Assembly (NCBI RefSeq): GCF_902702915.1 | Contig: NZ_LR738849.1 | Coordinates: 1,674,001 to 1,738,000 of the forward strand | Length of the DNA stretch: 64,000 nucleotides | Source: Desulfovibrio sp. 86 | Lineage (GTDB): Bacteria > Desulfobacterota > Desulfovibrionia > Desulfovibrionales > Desulfovibrionaceae | Direction of reading: 5' to 3' | The notes under the pieces: model-generated | Databases searched by the model: none | Seen by the model: the letters and a program-made list of their open reading frames with translations, nothing else | What the model was told of the DNA's origin: nothing | Part shown: in pieces, positions 1 to 8,018 of the stretch | How the letters are laid out: each line of letters begins with the position of its first letter | How positions within the stretch are numbered: the stretch's first letter is position 1 | Program-made: the position numbers and the translations under genes

Positions 1-3000
1 GCCACCATGGCGGTCTGCGGAGCGTTTGCGTCCTCGTCGTCGGACTCGTTCTCTGGCTCGGCTATGACGGCCTCGGCCGTGGCGTCCTCGGATTCGGGCA
101 ACGCAATCTCGTTTTCGGGCGCTACGGGCTGGCCGGATTCGCGCATCTGGTCGGTCATGTCCATAAGCTGCGGCAAGGCCGAGAAGTCGGGCAGGCGTGA
201 GGCTTCGCCACTGGCGGTCTTCCACTGGGTAGCCTCGCCAAAGAGGTCGGGCAGGATGGAAGAAGAGGCTTCGGGCCGGAAGGCGTCGCCATCCGGCGCG
301 TCGCCCGCGTCGTCATAGGCAGCGTGGACTGGGGCCGCGTGGCTGCCAGCGTCCGGCGTCTCCGTTGCGCTGGCGTCACCTTCTGGCGCGGCCTCTGCTG
401 CGCCCCCTGCTGCGTTGTCAGGCAGGGCGAACCCGGCCTCTTCAAACAGTTCGCGCACGGTGAGGGCAAAGGCCGCCCGTTCCACAGGCTCCAGCAGAGC
501 GTGGGTGTATCCGGATTCCGCCAGGGCGTCCCAGCGGCTGTCGTCCGCAGTGATGGCCAGGGCCTTGAAAAAGGGCAGGCCAGCCTCAAGGGCCTGATTT
601 TTGAAGCGCTCCAGCACATCGGCTTGGGCAGGCCCGTCCATGGGGGAGTACACCACCAAGAGAAGGGCCGGGGTTTCCCTGTTCAGTTCCAGAGCCTCGC
701 GCATGGTGCGGGCCTCTGTGCTTTGCAGGCCAAGGGCCTCTGTCATGTGGGCCAGATCCTGCCGTTCCACGGCCCTGTCGGCCACAATGGCCACGTGGGC
801 CTGACGCGCTTCCGGCGCTGCGGCCTCGTGCTCCAGCGGCTTGAGCCGCAGGGTAAAGGAAATGGTCGTGCCCTGGGGGCCGCATTCAACATTGAGGTAG
901 CAGTTGTTGGTTCCGGCCAGCTCCCAGGCCCGCGTCACGGCGAGCGTGGAGCGGTTGCGCGGGGGCAGGCCCGTGCCGGTATCCGTTACCGTAAACAGCA
1001 GGTGGCCGGGGTCCGCGCTTTCGGGCACACGCCGCGCCGAAAGATGCACGGCCCCGCGCGAGGTGGCGCGCACGGCGCTTTCCAGCAGCATGCAGAGGGT
1101 TTCGCGCAGGGCTTGCGCCTGCCCTTCGTACATGTGGCCGAGTTGGGGCGGCATGTACCAGGCGAGGCCAATGCCGGCATTTTCGGCCGTGGCGCTGACG
1201 GCGTCGTGGGCCTCACGCACCAGATGCTGGAGGTTGAAAGAACTGCGGGTTTCGCCAATGAGGCTCTGTTCCAGAGTTTTGCCAGGATTATCGATCACAT
1301 GGGCCAGATCGGATGCGGCCTTGAGCATGTTTTCGGCATGCTGGCGCACTGCCGGGGGCAGGGCGCAGTTGCCCAGAGCAGCGCCTTCGCGCATGAGGCG
1401 ATCAAGGGGCGCGCGCAGGGCGTTTTCCCACAGGCAGGGATCAGCGCCGCCAAAGCCGGAGCCTCCGTTGGTGGCGGAAGCGCCGGACTGCTGGCGTGCA
1501 GTAGCCGCGCCGTCCCAGGACGTTTCCGCCGACGTTTCCGCCCCCTGAGGCGCGCGCAGGGGCGCGTTTTCCGGCGACCGGTTCCAGGCATTGCCGCCAG
1601 TGGGATTCGTGGGCGGCAGCAGGCGCAGATTGGGGTCGTCCAGTGGTTGATCGAGGTTTATGGCCCCGTCTTCCATCATAAGGGCCGCGCCATTACCGGA
1701 AAAATCTGGAGAAAAATCGGGCATGGCTGGGCCGCCGAGCCCGCCAAGTCCGCCAAAACCATCTGGGCCGGGCAGCGAACCGTCTTTTTTGCCCTTCTTT
1801 CGTCCGCGTTCGTTAGCGCCGCTCTGGGCCATGTCGCGCGGCGCGCCCGTGCCCGCGATGATCAGGGCGCTCAAGGCCGTGCCCCACAGGGGGGCCGAAG
1901 CCATGAGGTTGGCGGCGTAGCCGCTGTCCAGTCCCATAACTCCGGCGGTCACGAAGAGCGGCGGCAGCAGGCAGCCCAGCAGAAAGCGCCGTGCCCCGCC
2001 AAGGCCCATGATGGCGCCGCCAATGGCGCTGGGCACAAAGATCAGGGTGCACATGGGCCACAGGGCCAGATAGCGTATGATCCAGCCGAAGCCGGGCAGG
2101 AGAGGCAGCAGCGCCAGGGCCGCTCCCGGCAGGGAGAGCAGCACGAACTGCGCGTCCAGAAGGCGTGAACGCTGCTTGGCGCGCAAAAGATGGCGGCCCA
2201 CGTGGGGCAGCAGCATGAGGGCCACGCCGGGACTGAGCACGGCGGCGGCCTCCATCATGGTGATGCGGCCCGAGCCGTAGGCGGGCATGCCCATGACGGC
2301 CTGCGCCAGGGCAGCGGCCACGTACAGGGCCGTCCACACGCGCCACTGGCCTTTCTCGGAAAGGCCGCGCAAAAGGCAGAGCAGCATGACCACGGCCAGG
2401 GCCAGAATGGCCGCTGTGCCCGAAAGGCTGCCCCAGTTGTTGGCGGCATCCTGCGGGGTGCGCAGCATGGGCTCAAACCACAGGCCGGGCAGGCCGTCCA
2501 GGCGTATGTAGCAGGTCAGGGGTTCGCTGGTTGCCTCGGGCAGCAAAAGCACGGCGCGCTGCGTCGGGACAATTTCCCGCCACTCCACGCTGTCCGTGAG
2601 GGGATTGGCGTGCGGTTCATAAAGAACAGGCCCTTCGGGCACGCTGGAACCCATGTCCAGCAGCATGGCTCCGGCCTTTGCGCCCTGCGGCAGGGGCGCA
2701 AGGGTAAAGCGCAGCCACATGATCCCCACGGCGCGGGGAAGGTTTTTCATTTGCAGGGGCTGAAAGGCGCTGGCATTGGCGGGGCTTGCCACCTCTTCCA
2801 CGTCCATGGTCCCTGTCTGGTCGATGAAGTATTGAAGCTTGGGCAAGAGCGGCGCGTTGGGCGTCAGCAGAAGGGGAGGCACCATGACTTTTTGCGCGCT
2901 CACAGGCGGCGGCGAAAGAAGCGCCTCTGTGGGCGCGGCCCTGAGCGCTCCCGGCAGCGCGGCCAGGACAATCAGGCACAGAAACGTGGCGCAGAAGCGT

Positions 3001-3083
3001 GCAGCCGCGCCGTGACCACGTCGGGACTGGCGCGCATCGGCGAGGTTTTTGCCGGAATGGAGGCCGGTGGGAGTATGTGTCAT
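1..3083 (-). CDS. 7TM sensor protein with degenerate histidine kinase core and receiver-like domain (C-terminus beyond window)
   Basis: The minus frame is open from ATG at 3083 to the window edge (1027 codons, no stop seen). A signal-peptide-like N-terminus (hydrophobic stretch ending ALRAAP) leads into a probable periplasmic sensing domain. Roughly residues 200-410 form a run of about seven membrane segments, the layout of 7TMR-DISM receptors. A low-complexity linker follows, then a dimerisation-like helix reading ENALRAPLDRL. Aligned with the usual SHELRTPLN, the phospho-accepting His is Asn554. The ATPase region keeps a G1-like box (TDTGTGL, Asp701) but has a poor N-box. A receiver-like domain at about 762-880 has no Asp at the phosphorylation site (VVYSPMDG). 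The tail is acidic and Ala-rich. Start choice: AGGCGG lies just upstream of the ATG. I infer a signalling scaffold or pseudokinase, not an active kinase. Ligand unknown. Confidence 0.75.
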   Translation of the reverse strand, partial: MTHTPTGLHSGKNLADARQSRRGHGAAARFCATFLCLIVLAALPGALRAAPTEALLSPPPVSAQKVMVPPLLLTPNAPLLPKLQYFIDQTGTMDVEEVASPANASAFQPLQMKNLPRAVGIMWLRFTLAPLPQGAKAGAMLLDMGSSVPEGPVLYEPHANPLTDSVEWREIVPTQRAVLLLPEATSEPLTCYIRLDGLPGLWFEPMLRTPQDAANNWGSLSGTAAILALAVVMLLCLLRGLSEKGQWRVWTALYVAAALAQAVMGMPAYGSGRITMMEAAAVLSPGVALMLLPHVGRHLLRAKQRSRLLDAQFVLLSLPGAALALLPLLPGFGWIIRYLALWPMCTLIFVPSAIGGAIMGLGGARRFLLGCLLPPLFVTAGVMGLDSGYAANLMASAPLWGTALSALIIAGTGAPRDMAQSGANERGRKKGKKDGSLPGPDGFGGLGGLGGPAMPDFSPDFSGNGAALMMEDGAINLDQPLDDPNLRLLPPTNPTGGNAWNRSPENAPLRAPQGAETSAETSWDGAATARQQSGASATNGGSGFGGADPCLWENALRAPLDRLMREGAALGNCALPPAVRQHAENMLKAASDLAHVIDNPGKTLEQSLIGETRSSFNLQHLVREAHDAVSATAENAGIGLAWYMPPQLGHMYEGQAQALRETLCMLLESAVRATSRGAVHLSARRVPESADPGHLLFTVTDTGTGLPPRNRSTLAVTRAWELAGTNNCYLNVECGPQGTTISFTLRLKPLEHEAAAPEARQAHVAIVADRAVERQDLAHMTEALGLQSTEARTMREALELNRETPALLLVVYSPMDGPAQADVLERFKNQALEAGLPFFKALAITADDSRWDALAESGYTHALLEPVERAAFALTVRELFEEAGFALPDNAAGGAAEAAPEGDASATETPDAGSHAAPVHAAYDDAGDAPDGDAFRPEASSSILPDLFGEATQWKTASGEASRLPDFSALPQLMDMTDQMRESGQPVAPENEIALPESEDATAEAVIAEPENESDDEDANAPQTAMV

Positions 3084-3179
3084 GGTAATTCCGCCTATAT
3101 CCTCTGGCTGTATGCGACCATGCCCCGCAAGGACATGTTTTGAAGCTGGCGCGCGGCAGCGCGCCACGACTTCAGCTTT

Positions 3180-3305
3180 AGAGCGTGTAACACTTGAAAT
3201 GCTCGCGGACGGCAGGCAAAAGCCTGCCTGCGCGCGTTTAGCGGCAAGGATTTTCTTGAAAAATCCTTGCGGAGCAGTCAACGCACTTCATTGGCAGACT
3301 GCTCT
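3180..3305. repeat. Dispersed palindromic repeat, family B (long form 3)
   Basis: About 126 bp that matches, end to end, the element at 43432-43559 read on the opposite strand. Shared blocks include GAAATGCTCGCG, the inverted pair GGCAGGCAAAAGCCTGCC, and AAGGATTTTC facing its own complement. It fills much of the 440 bp gap between the sensor gene and the TPR gene. Confidence 0.75.
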
Positions 3306-3318
3306 GGATCAGATTTAC

Positions 3319-3392
3319 GGAAGCGCTGATTAAAGAGCCTCCTGAAAACGCGAAGCAAGTCCGCCAAACGGAAAACATCAGCGTTTCCTTAC
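3319..3392. repeat. Internally deleted copy of repeat family A
   Basis: This 74 bp element keeps both ends of family A (GGAAGCGCTGATTAAAGAG at the left, CCAAACGG then ATCAGCGTTTCC at the right). It lacks the central ~70 bp that holds the long A/T-rich inverted arms in other copies. It looks like a deletion derivative, as seen in non-autonomous elements. Confidence 0.8.
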
Positions 3393-3526
3393 ATATCAAA
3401 GCTGTCCTTCTGCCGAAAAATGTGCTTTCCGGCAGAATCCACGCCGTATTGCGGCGCGTTGCGCTCACGTGCAGCGTCAGGGCATGCACTCTTTTTAACG
3501 GTGCACTGCTTCAAGGTGAAACTGCT

Positions 3527-4318
3527 TTAATGCAAATGCTGTATCAGTTCGGAAACGGGTTTGCCGTCCGGCGCGCGCGCGCCGGGGTTCACCTTCAGCA
3601 GGCGCTTCCAGGCGATTTCGGCCTCGTCCTTGCGCTTGAGGTCATAATACAGCACGACGCCCTCGTTAAACATGGCGTTTTCAAGGTCGGGCTGCAGGGA
3701 CGACGCCTTGCGAAAGCTCGCCACGGCCTTGTCGAACTGGCCCAGTTCGCGCTGCATGATGCCCAGATCAGTGAGCACAAGGGCGTTGTCGGGCGCAATG
3801 GACAGGGAACGCTCGTAGGCGGAGACGGCCTTTTGCGCCTGCGCCGTGTCAAAATAGAGATTGCCCAGGCTGGCCCAGCGCGATGCGTCGCGGGGATTGT
3901 CCAGCAGGGATTTTTCCAGTTCGCCTATGCGCGCGGACAGTTCGGGCGTCACTTGCGGCATGCTGGCCTGCGGCGCGGGGCGTGAGCCTTCGGGAGCCTG
4001 TGCGGGAACCTGCGCGCCGGGCGCGGCGGCCTGCTGCGGGGGCATGGGCTGCTGGGCGGAACCGTGCAGCATGGATGGGATCAGGCTGCCCACATACAGG
4101 CCCAGCACCAATGCCAGCGCCACGCCCATGATAAAGGTGCCCTTGCGTACCATGCCAGCGGGGGCAGCGTCCTGCTGTTCCTGGGGGACGTGTGCCGTGG
4201 GGGCTGCCTGGGGCGCGGGACGTGTGCCGGGCAGGGGCGCGCTGGACGTAATTTGTGCGGGGGCCTGCTCTTGCGCAGTGCCGGGGGAACTCTTGCTCTT
4301 GCTTTTACGACGGGCCAT
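3527..4318 (-). CDS. Membrane-anchored TPR protein of the cytochrome c maturation cluster
   Basis: 263 residues from ATG 4318, chosen because AAGAGG sits five bases upstream; an in-frame start six codons earlier is less likely. A basic N-terminus and a Pro/Ala/Gln-rich stretch precede one membrane segment (about residues 60-80, GTFIMGVALALVLGLYVGSL). A second Pro/Gln-rich linker leads to three or four TPR units (about 130-255), e.g. ASRWASLGNLYFDTAQ and ALVLTDLGIMQREL. TPR domains in CcmI/CcmH/NrfG proteins hold apocytochromes or haem-lyase partners in the periplasm. The gene follows another TPR gene at the end of the ccm cluster, across a 520 bp gap with repeats, so it may be transcribed separately. 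Its role in apocytochrome handling is inferred from position and fold. Confidence 0.75.
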   Translation of the reverse strand: MARRKSKSKSSPGTAQEQAPAQITSSAPLPGTRPAPQAAPTAHVPQEQQDAAPAGMVRKGTFIMGVALALVLGLYVGSLIPSMLHGSAQQPMPPQQAAAPGAQVPAQAPEGSRPAPQASMPQVTPELSARIGELEKSLLDNPRDASRWASLGNLYFDTAQAQKAVSAYERSLSIAPDNALVLTDLGIMQRELGQFDKAVASFRKASSLQPDLENAMFNEGVVLYYDLKRKDEAEIAWKRLLKVNPGARAPDGKPVSELIQHLH

Positions 4319-4573
4319 GAAAACCTCTTGGAGCATTTGCGCCGGAAACGGCTGTTCCCGGTGCGTAGCTGACGCCAGTTGGGCGGTTGGGTCGCATGAA
4401 AATATGCCTGGGCCAAAGCGGCGGCGAATACAGGCGGTATTTTTGCCGGGTGGGCGATGTCATTGCGGCTTCAGGACCACAATAGTTGCAATAAAAGGTA
4501 CAACCAGTAAAAAAAAGAGGCAAGCCCGCAGCTTCTGTATACGCTGGGGGCCTGCCCATAGTTGTGCGTCGGA

Positions 4574-4711
4574 ATCAGATCAACTTCGCAATGTTTTGCA
4601 TTTCAATGTGTCATTCTGCCAAAATGCGCTTTTCGGCTGAGTCCACGCCGCTTGCGTTTCAGGTGTTAAACGCTCTGAGCGGTCAACAATTTTCAAAAGC
4701 AAAATGCTCTC
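4574..4711. repeat. Degenerate copy of repeat family B (long form 1)
   Basis: Recognisable blocks shared with 25870-26020 and 60961-61112 are an AGATCAACTT-like start, GCATTTCAA, TCATTCTGCC, a GCGCTTTTCGGCTGA core, TCCACGCC, and a CAAAATGCTCT end. Many substitutions suggest an old copy. It lies between the two TPR genes. Confidence 0.65.
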
Positions 4712-4787
4712 CATGTCCGGTATGCCGGGCATGCCGGGTGGCGGTTTTTCAGCCCGTGCGCATTTTCAGCCTGTGCGCAGGCGCAGC

Positions 4788-4842
4788 GCCAAAGGAAATA
4801 ACTGCGCGTTTCCAGGAGGCTCTTTAATCAGCGCTTCTCTTA
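4788..4842. repeat. Half copy of repeat family A abutting a stop codon
   Basis: Only the right-hand arm of family A is present: AACTGCGCGTTTCCAGGAGG, then CTCTTTAATCAGCGCTTC. On the minus strand it starts directly after the stop codon (4845-4843) of the upstream TPR gene. The other half is missing or unrecognisable. Confidence 0.7.
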
Positions 4843-5538
4843 CTATTTGGTTTTGTTGGCAGGGGCCGAGGGTTTGGCGGCCTTGTCGGCGCTTTTGCCC
4901 TTGGCGTTTTCACCCGCAGCCGGAGCTGCCTTGGCGGGTGCGGCCGTGGCATTCTGGCCGGGCTGCGGCGCTTTTTCCAGTTCCTGCGTGATGGCCGCCT
5001 TGAGTTCATCGGAAGCCTTGGGGTCATGAAGACCGGCCGTCAGATGCTCTATGCCCTTGGCGGGATTTTCAAGAAAATAGATGTACAGCACGCCCAGGCT
5101 GTAGCGCACGGAGGCTTCGTCCTTGATGGCGAGCACCTTTTCCAGCGCTTCGGCGGCTTCCTTGTTGCGCCCCTGGTTGTGCATGATGACGCCAAGCAGG
5201 TACAGGGGCTTGGAGTTGCCCGCATCCAGCGTGATGGCCCGCTGTGCAAAGGTTTCAGCCGCGTCCCAGTTCTGCGCGCCGATGAGGTGCTCCACCAGGT
5301 GGATCATGGCGGTGCTGTCATTGGGGTTTTCCGCGATCTGGCGCATGAGCTTGCCGATCTGCTGGGCGTCGTCTTGCTGCCCGCCCGCCTGGGCAGCCGG
5401 GCCGGGCCGCCGCTGCTCGGTGAGGCCGGGACTTTCAAAACGCTCCTTGAGCGAAGAGACAAGCATGGTCACAAGGCCCAGGGCCAGCAAGAGAATAAGC
5501 GCGCGCGAAGACGTGGTGCGCTTGGAACTGTCAGTCAT
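4843..5538 (-). CDS. TPR protein with N-terminal membrane anchor, ccm cluster
   Basis: 231 residues from ATG 5538 (GGGAG upstream). A short basic N-terminus (MTDSSKRT) precedes one membrane segment (about residues 12-30, ALILLLALGLVTMLV). TPR units then run from about 65 to 185 (WDAAETFAQRAITLD, NKEAAEALEKVLAI). The tail is Ala/Lys/Pro-rich. The start overlaps the end of ccmD by eight bases, which indicates translational coupling and membership of the ccm operon. It resembles the TPR part of CcmH/CcmI. With no ccmG or ccmH in the cluster, it is a natural candidate to present apocytochrome to CcmF. That function is inference; the TPR fold and membrane anchor are visible. Confidence 0.8.
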   Translation of the reverse strand: MTDSSKRTTSSRALILLLALGLVTMLVSSLKERFESPGLTEQRRPGPAAQAGGQQDDAQQIGKLMRQIAENPNDSTAMIHLVEHLIGAQNWDAAETFAQRAITLDAGNSKPLYLLGVIMHNQGRNKEAAEALEKVLAIKDEASVRYSLGVLYIYFLENPAKGIEHLTAGLHDPKASDELKAAITQELEKAPQPGQNATAAPAKAAPAAGENAKGKSADKAAKPSAPANKTK

Positions 5539-5668
5539 GATTGATAATCTCCCATTGGGCCAGACGTGCGGTAAGGGCGCGCTGGCGCGCTCCCATAAAG
5601 GCCAGGTACGCGCCAAGGCCAATCCACACGGCGGCATTGGCCATGATAATCCAGGTCAGGGTATCCAT
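5531..5668 (-). CDS. ccmD: CcmD, haem exporter small membrane subunit
   Basis: A 45-residue ORF, MDTLTWIIMANAAVWIGLGA and onward, preceded by a strong GGAGG six bases before the ATG. It has one membrane helix (about residues 5-26), then a positively charged cytoplasmic tail (ARQRALTARLAQWE). Size, topology and position directly downstream of ccmC are those of CcmD, which helps release holo-CcmE from the CcmABC complex. Its stop codon overlaps the start of the downstream TPR gene. Confidence 0.88.
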   Translation of the reverse strand: MDTLTWIIMANAAVWIGLGAYLAFMGARQRALTARLAQWEIINHD

Positions 5669-5740
5669 ATATCCTCCGGGGAAGGCCCGAACCCGCGTCC
5701 GCGCAGCGCTGGCTGGCGCGGCATCCTGCGGGCCGCGCGG

Positions 5741-6433
5741 TTACAGTCCTTCTTGCATCAGTCTGTTCTGCTGCAGCGCGTCGAGGCGCGCGGCCAGGTC
5801 CAGCTGGCGTTTACGAATCCACACCAGCCCGGCCCACAACAGACCGAAAGAAATTACGCAGGCTATGACCGTGAGGCGCATTTCCGGTTCCAGACCGCCG
5901 CCCTTGTTGCCGAACACGGCAGGATGGATGGAGCGCCAGATGCGGGCGGACAAAAACACCAGGGGCACGTCCAGAAAGGCCACAACGCCCACCACCGCGC
6001 AGACCACGTTGCGGCGTTGCTGCGGCAGATCGAGGCCGCGCAGCACAAGGTAGCCCGCATAGATGAACCACATGATGAGGGTAGTCGTGAGGCGTGGGTC
6101 CCACGTCCACCAGACGCCCCACGAGCGGCGCGCCCACAGCATGCCCGTCACAAGGGCGAGCCCGCTCAGTAGCACGCCTGTTTCGGCGGCGGCGGCGCAC
6201 AGCCGGTCTGCAGCGGGATTGCGACGCCACAGATAGGCTATCGAACCCAGAAAGACCACAAAAAAGCTCATAAGCGCCCACCATGCCAGAGGCAGATGAA
6301 CGTAAAAAATTTTTTGCGGCAGCCCCAGAGTCTGCTCCACAGGGGCATAGGCATAGATAAGCCACTGGCAGGCGGCGAAAGCCAGGCCGCCCAGAAGGGC
6401 CAGCAACTGCGGCAGGGCAGAAAATTTGGGCAT
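5741..6433 (-). CDS. ccmC: CcmC, haem handling protein of cytochrome c maturation
   Basis: 230 residues, six predicted membrane segments. The periplasmic tryptophan-rich WWD motif reads WGVWWTWDPRLT (residues 105-116). The flanking haem-ligand histidines of this family are present at His46 (VHLPLAW) and His170 (SIHPAVFG). CcmC binds haem at the outer face of the membrane and hands it to CcmE. The start codon overlaps the ccmB stop (TAATG). No sign of truncation. Confidence 0.95.
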   Translation of the reverse strand: MPKFSALPQLLALLGGLAFAACQWLIYAYAPVEQTLGLPQKIFYVHLPLAWWALMSFFVVFLGSIAYLWRRNPAADRLCAAAAETGVLLSGLALVTGMLWARRSWGVWWTWDPRLTTTLIMWFIYAGYLVLRGLDLPQQRRNVVCAVVGVVAFLDVPLVFLSARIWRSIHPAVFGNKGGGLEPEMRLTVIACVISFGLLWAGLVWIRKRQLDLAARLDALQQNRLMQEGL

Positions 6434-7110
6434 TATTCGTCTCCCGCGTAGATATGGCCGAACAGCAGCAGGCCGGCTCCCAAAAATACGGCGTCAAAGG
6501 CCGCCGCCACCCCAAGCCACATGCCGGGGCCGTCGGCGCTGGGCGCGCCAAGGGCTTGCGCGCCCACGCTTATGCCCGCCAGCAGGAGGGGCGTCAGCAA
6601 GGGAAAAAGCACAATGCTCAGCAGCGATTCGCGCGCGGCCTGACCCTGAGCCAGAGCGCCCAGCAGGGAACCCATGGCGCACATGCCCACGTCCGTGAGG
6701 GCCAGGGCGGCCAGGGCCTGCGGCAGGGGGCCGCCCAGTTCCTGCCCGAGAAAGATCACGCCCGCAGGCAAAAAAACGATCTGGGCCAAAAGCAGTAAAA
6801 TCAGCCCGGCGCAGCCCTTGCCAAGCCACACGGCCTGGATGGGCGCAGAGCAGAGCAGCAGGCCCAGGCGGGAGTTGTTGGCCTCTTCAAGCGCGTACAG
6901 CTGGTTGAAGATCAGCACCTGACAAAAGGCGGAACTGAGCCAGAACACGGCAGCCGCGCTCTGCGGCGTCATGCGTTCGCCCACGCCCTGCGACAGGCTG
7001 AAAACAAAAAGCAGCAGCAGGCCGAGCAGCAAGGCCTGCACAAGACCGCTGCCACGCGCCAGCGTCAGGGAAAGGTCCTTGCGGGCCATGGCCAGGGTCA
7101 GGCGCAGCAC
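6433..7110 (-). CDS. ccmB: CcmB, membrane subunit of the CcmAB haem ABC complex
   Basis: 225 residues, about six membrane segments, basic N-terminus (MLRLTLAMARKDL). The family landmark FNQLYALEEANN is present near residue 70. It pairs with the ATPase CcmA; the complex drives release of haem-loaded CcmE. The gene overlaps ccmA by 13 bases at its start and ccmC by one base at its end, so these genes are tightly coupled. Confidence 0.93.
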   Translation of the reverse strand: MLRLTLAMARKDLSLTLARGSGLVQALLLGLLLLFVFSLSQGVGERMTPQSAAAVFWLSSAFCQVLIFNQLYALEEANNSRLGLLLCSAPIQAVWLGKGCAGLILLLLAQIVFLPAGVIFLGQELGGPLPQALAALALTDVGMCAMGSLLGALAQGQAARESLLSIVLFPLLTPLLLAGISVGAQALGAPSADGPGMWLGVAAAFDAVFLGAGLLLFGHIYAGDE

Positions 7111-8009
7111 TGCGGGCCTCCCTGCGACGCATCGCCGTTTGTGCCGGAATTTTCAGCGCTGCAGGCTTTTTCCTGCCCACATTCGTGTCGGCTGGCCTGC
7201 CCGCTGTCGTGTCTGCCTTCATGTGCGCTGTCCGGCGGATTCTCGCTTGCGTCGTGCGCCATTGCGGCAGCGGCTTTTGCAGCGTCATTGTCCGCAGTGT
7301 TAGCCGGGGCATTGCCCGAGGCACTGTCCGTGGCGGCGTCCGTGGCTTTATCTGGGGCGGCGGTTGCGCCCGCCGGCCTGTAGCCAGCGGGTGGCCCGTC
7401 ATAGGCCAGTCTGCGTCCGTCCAGAGCCAGCAGGCGATCCGCCAGAGGCGCGTCGCCCGCAAGATCATGGCTGATAAGGATGACGCAGGCATCGCGCGAC
7501 CGGGCTTCAGCCACTTCACGGCGCAAGAGGGCCAGGGAACTGGCGTCAAGGCCGGTGCCCGGCTCGTCCAGCAGCAGCAGGCTCGGCTCCTGCATGAGGA
7601 TGCGGGCCAGGTTCAGACGCTGCGCCATGCCGCGAGAAAAGACCCCGGCCCGTTCCTGCGCGTGCGCTTCAAGCCCCACGCGCTCAAGGGCGGCCATGAT
7701 ATCCTTGCGCGAAAGCGCAAGGCCGCAGGCGTCGCGCCAGAAGGCGAGATTCTCCATGGCCGTAAGACCGGGATACAGAAACGTGGCGTGCCCGAGATAG
7801 CCCACGCGGACGTTGTCCGCCAGCCTGGCTTCACCCGCGCTGGGGCGCGAAAGCCCCGCCATGACGCGCATGAGCGTGCTTTTGCCCGCGCCGTTGCCCC
7901 CCACCAGCAGGGAAACGCTGCCGGGCGCAAAAGCGCAGCTCACATCCTTGAAGATGACCTTGACCCCGTAGGTCTTGGCAACGCGCACAAGCTGCAGCAC
8001 TGGCGGCAC
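7098..8009 (-). CDS. ccmA: CcmA, ABC ATPase of cytochrome c maturation, with long C-terminal extension
   Basis: 303 residues, against about 200-210 for typical CcmA. Walker A is GGNGAGKST (37-45), the signature is FSRGMAQR, Walker B is LLLLDEP, and the H-loop is LISHD. The ABC domain ends near residue 205. The remaining ~95 residues are Ala/Asp/Asn/Ser-rich with scattered His and Cys (HECGQEKACS, ending GPQCCA) and look disordered. The tail overlaps the ccmB start. ATP hydrolysis by CcmAB releases holo-CcmE from CcmCD. Function of the extension is unknown; its His/Cys content could bind metal, which is inference. Confidence 0.92.
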   Translation of the reverse strand: MPPVLQLVRVAKTYGVKVIFKDVSCAFAPGSVSLLVGGNGAGKSTLMRVMAGLSRPSAGEARLADNVRVGYLGHATFLYPGLTAMENLAFWRDACGLALSRKDIMAALERVGLEAHAQERAGVFSRGMAQRLNLARILMQEPSLLLLDEPGTGLDASSLALLRREVAEARSRDACVILISHDLAGDAPLADRLLALDGRRLAYDGPPAGYRPAGATAAPDKATDAATDSASGNAPANTADNDAAKAAAAMAHDASENPPDSAHEGRHDSGQASRHECGQEKACSAENSGTNGDASQGGPQCCA

Positions 8010-8018
8010 TCCGGCGGA

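Noticed and set aside
324-2168. 614-codon plus-strand frame, and the following one at 2190-3143
   Set aside because: Both lie antisense to the sensor gene. The composition (Gly/His/Arg/Gln runs) is that of a mirror frame in high-GC DNA, and there is no family resemblance.
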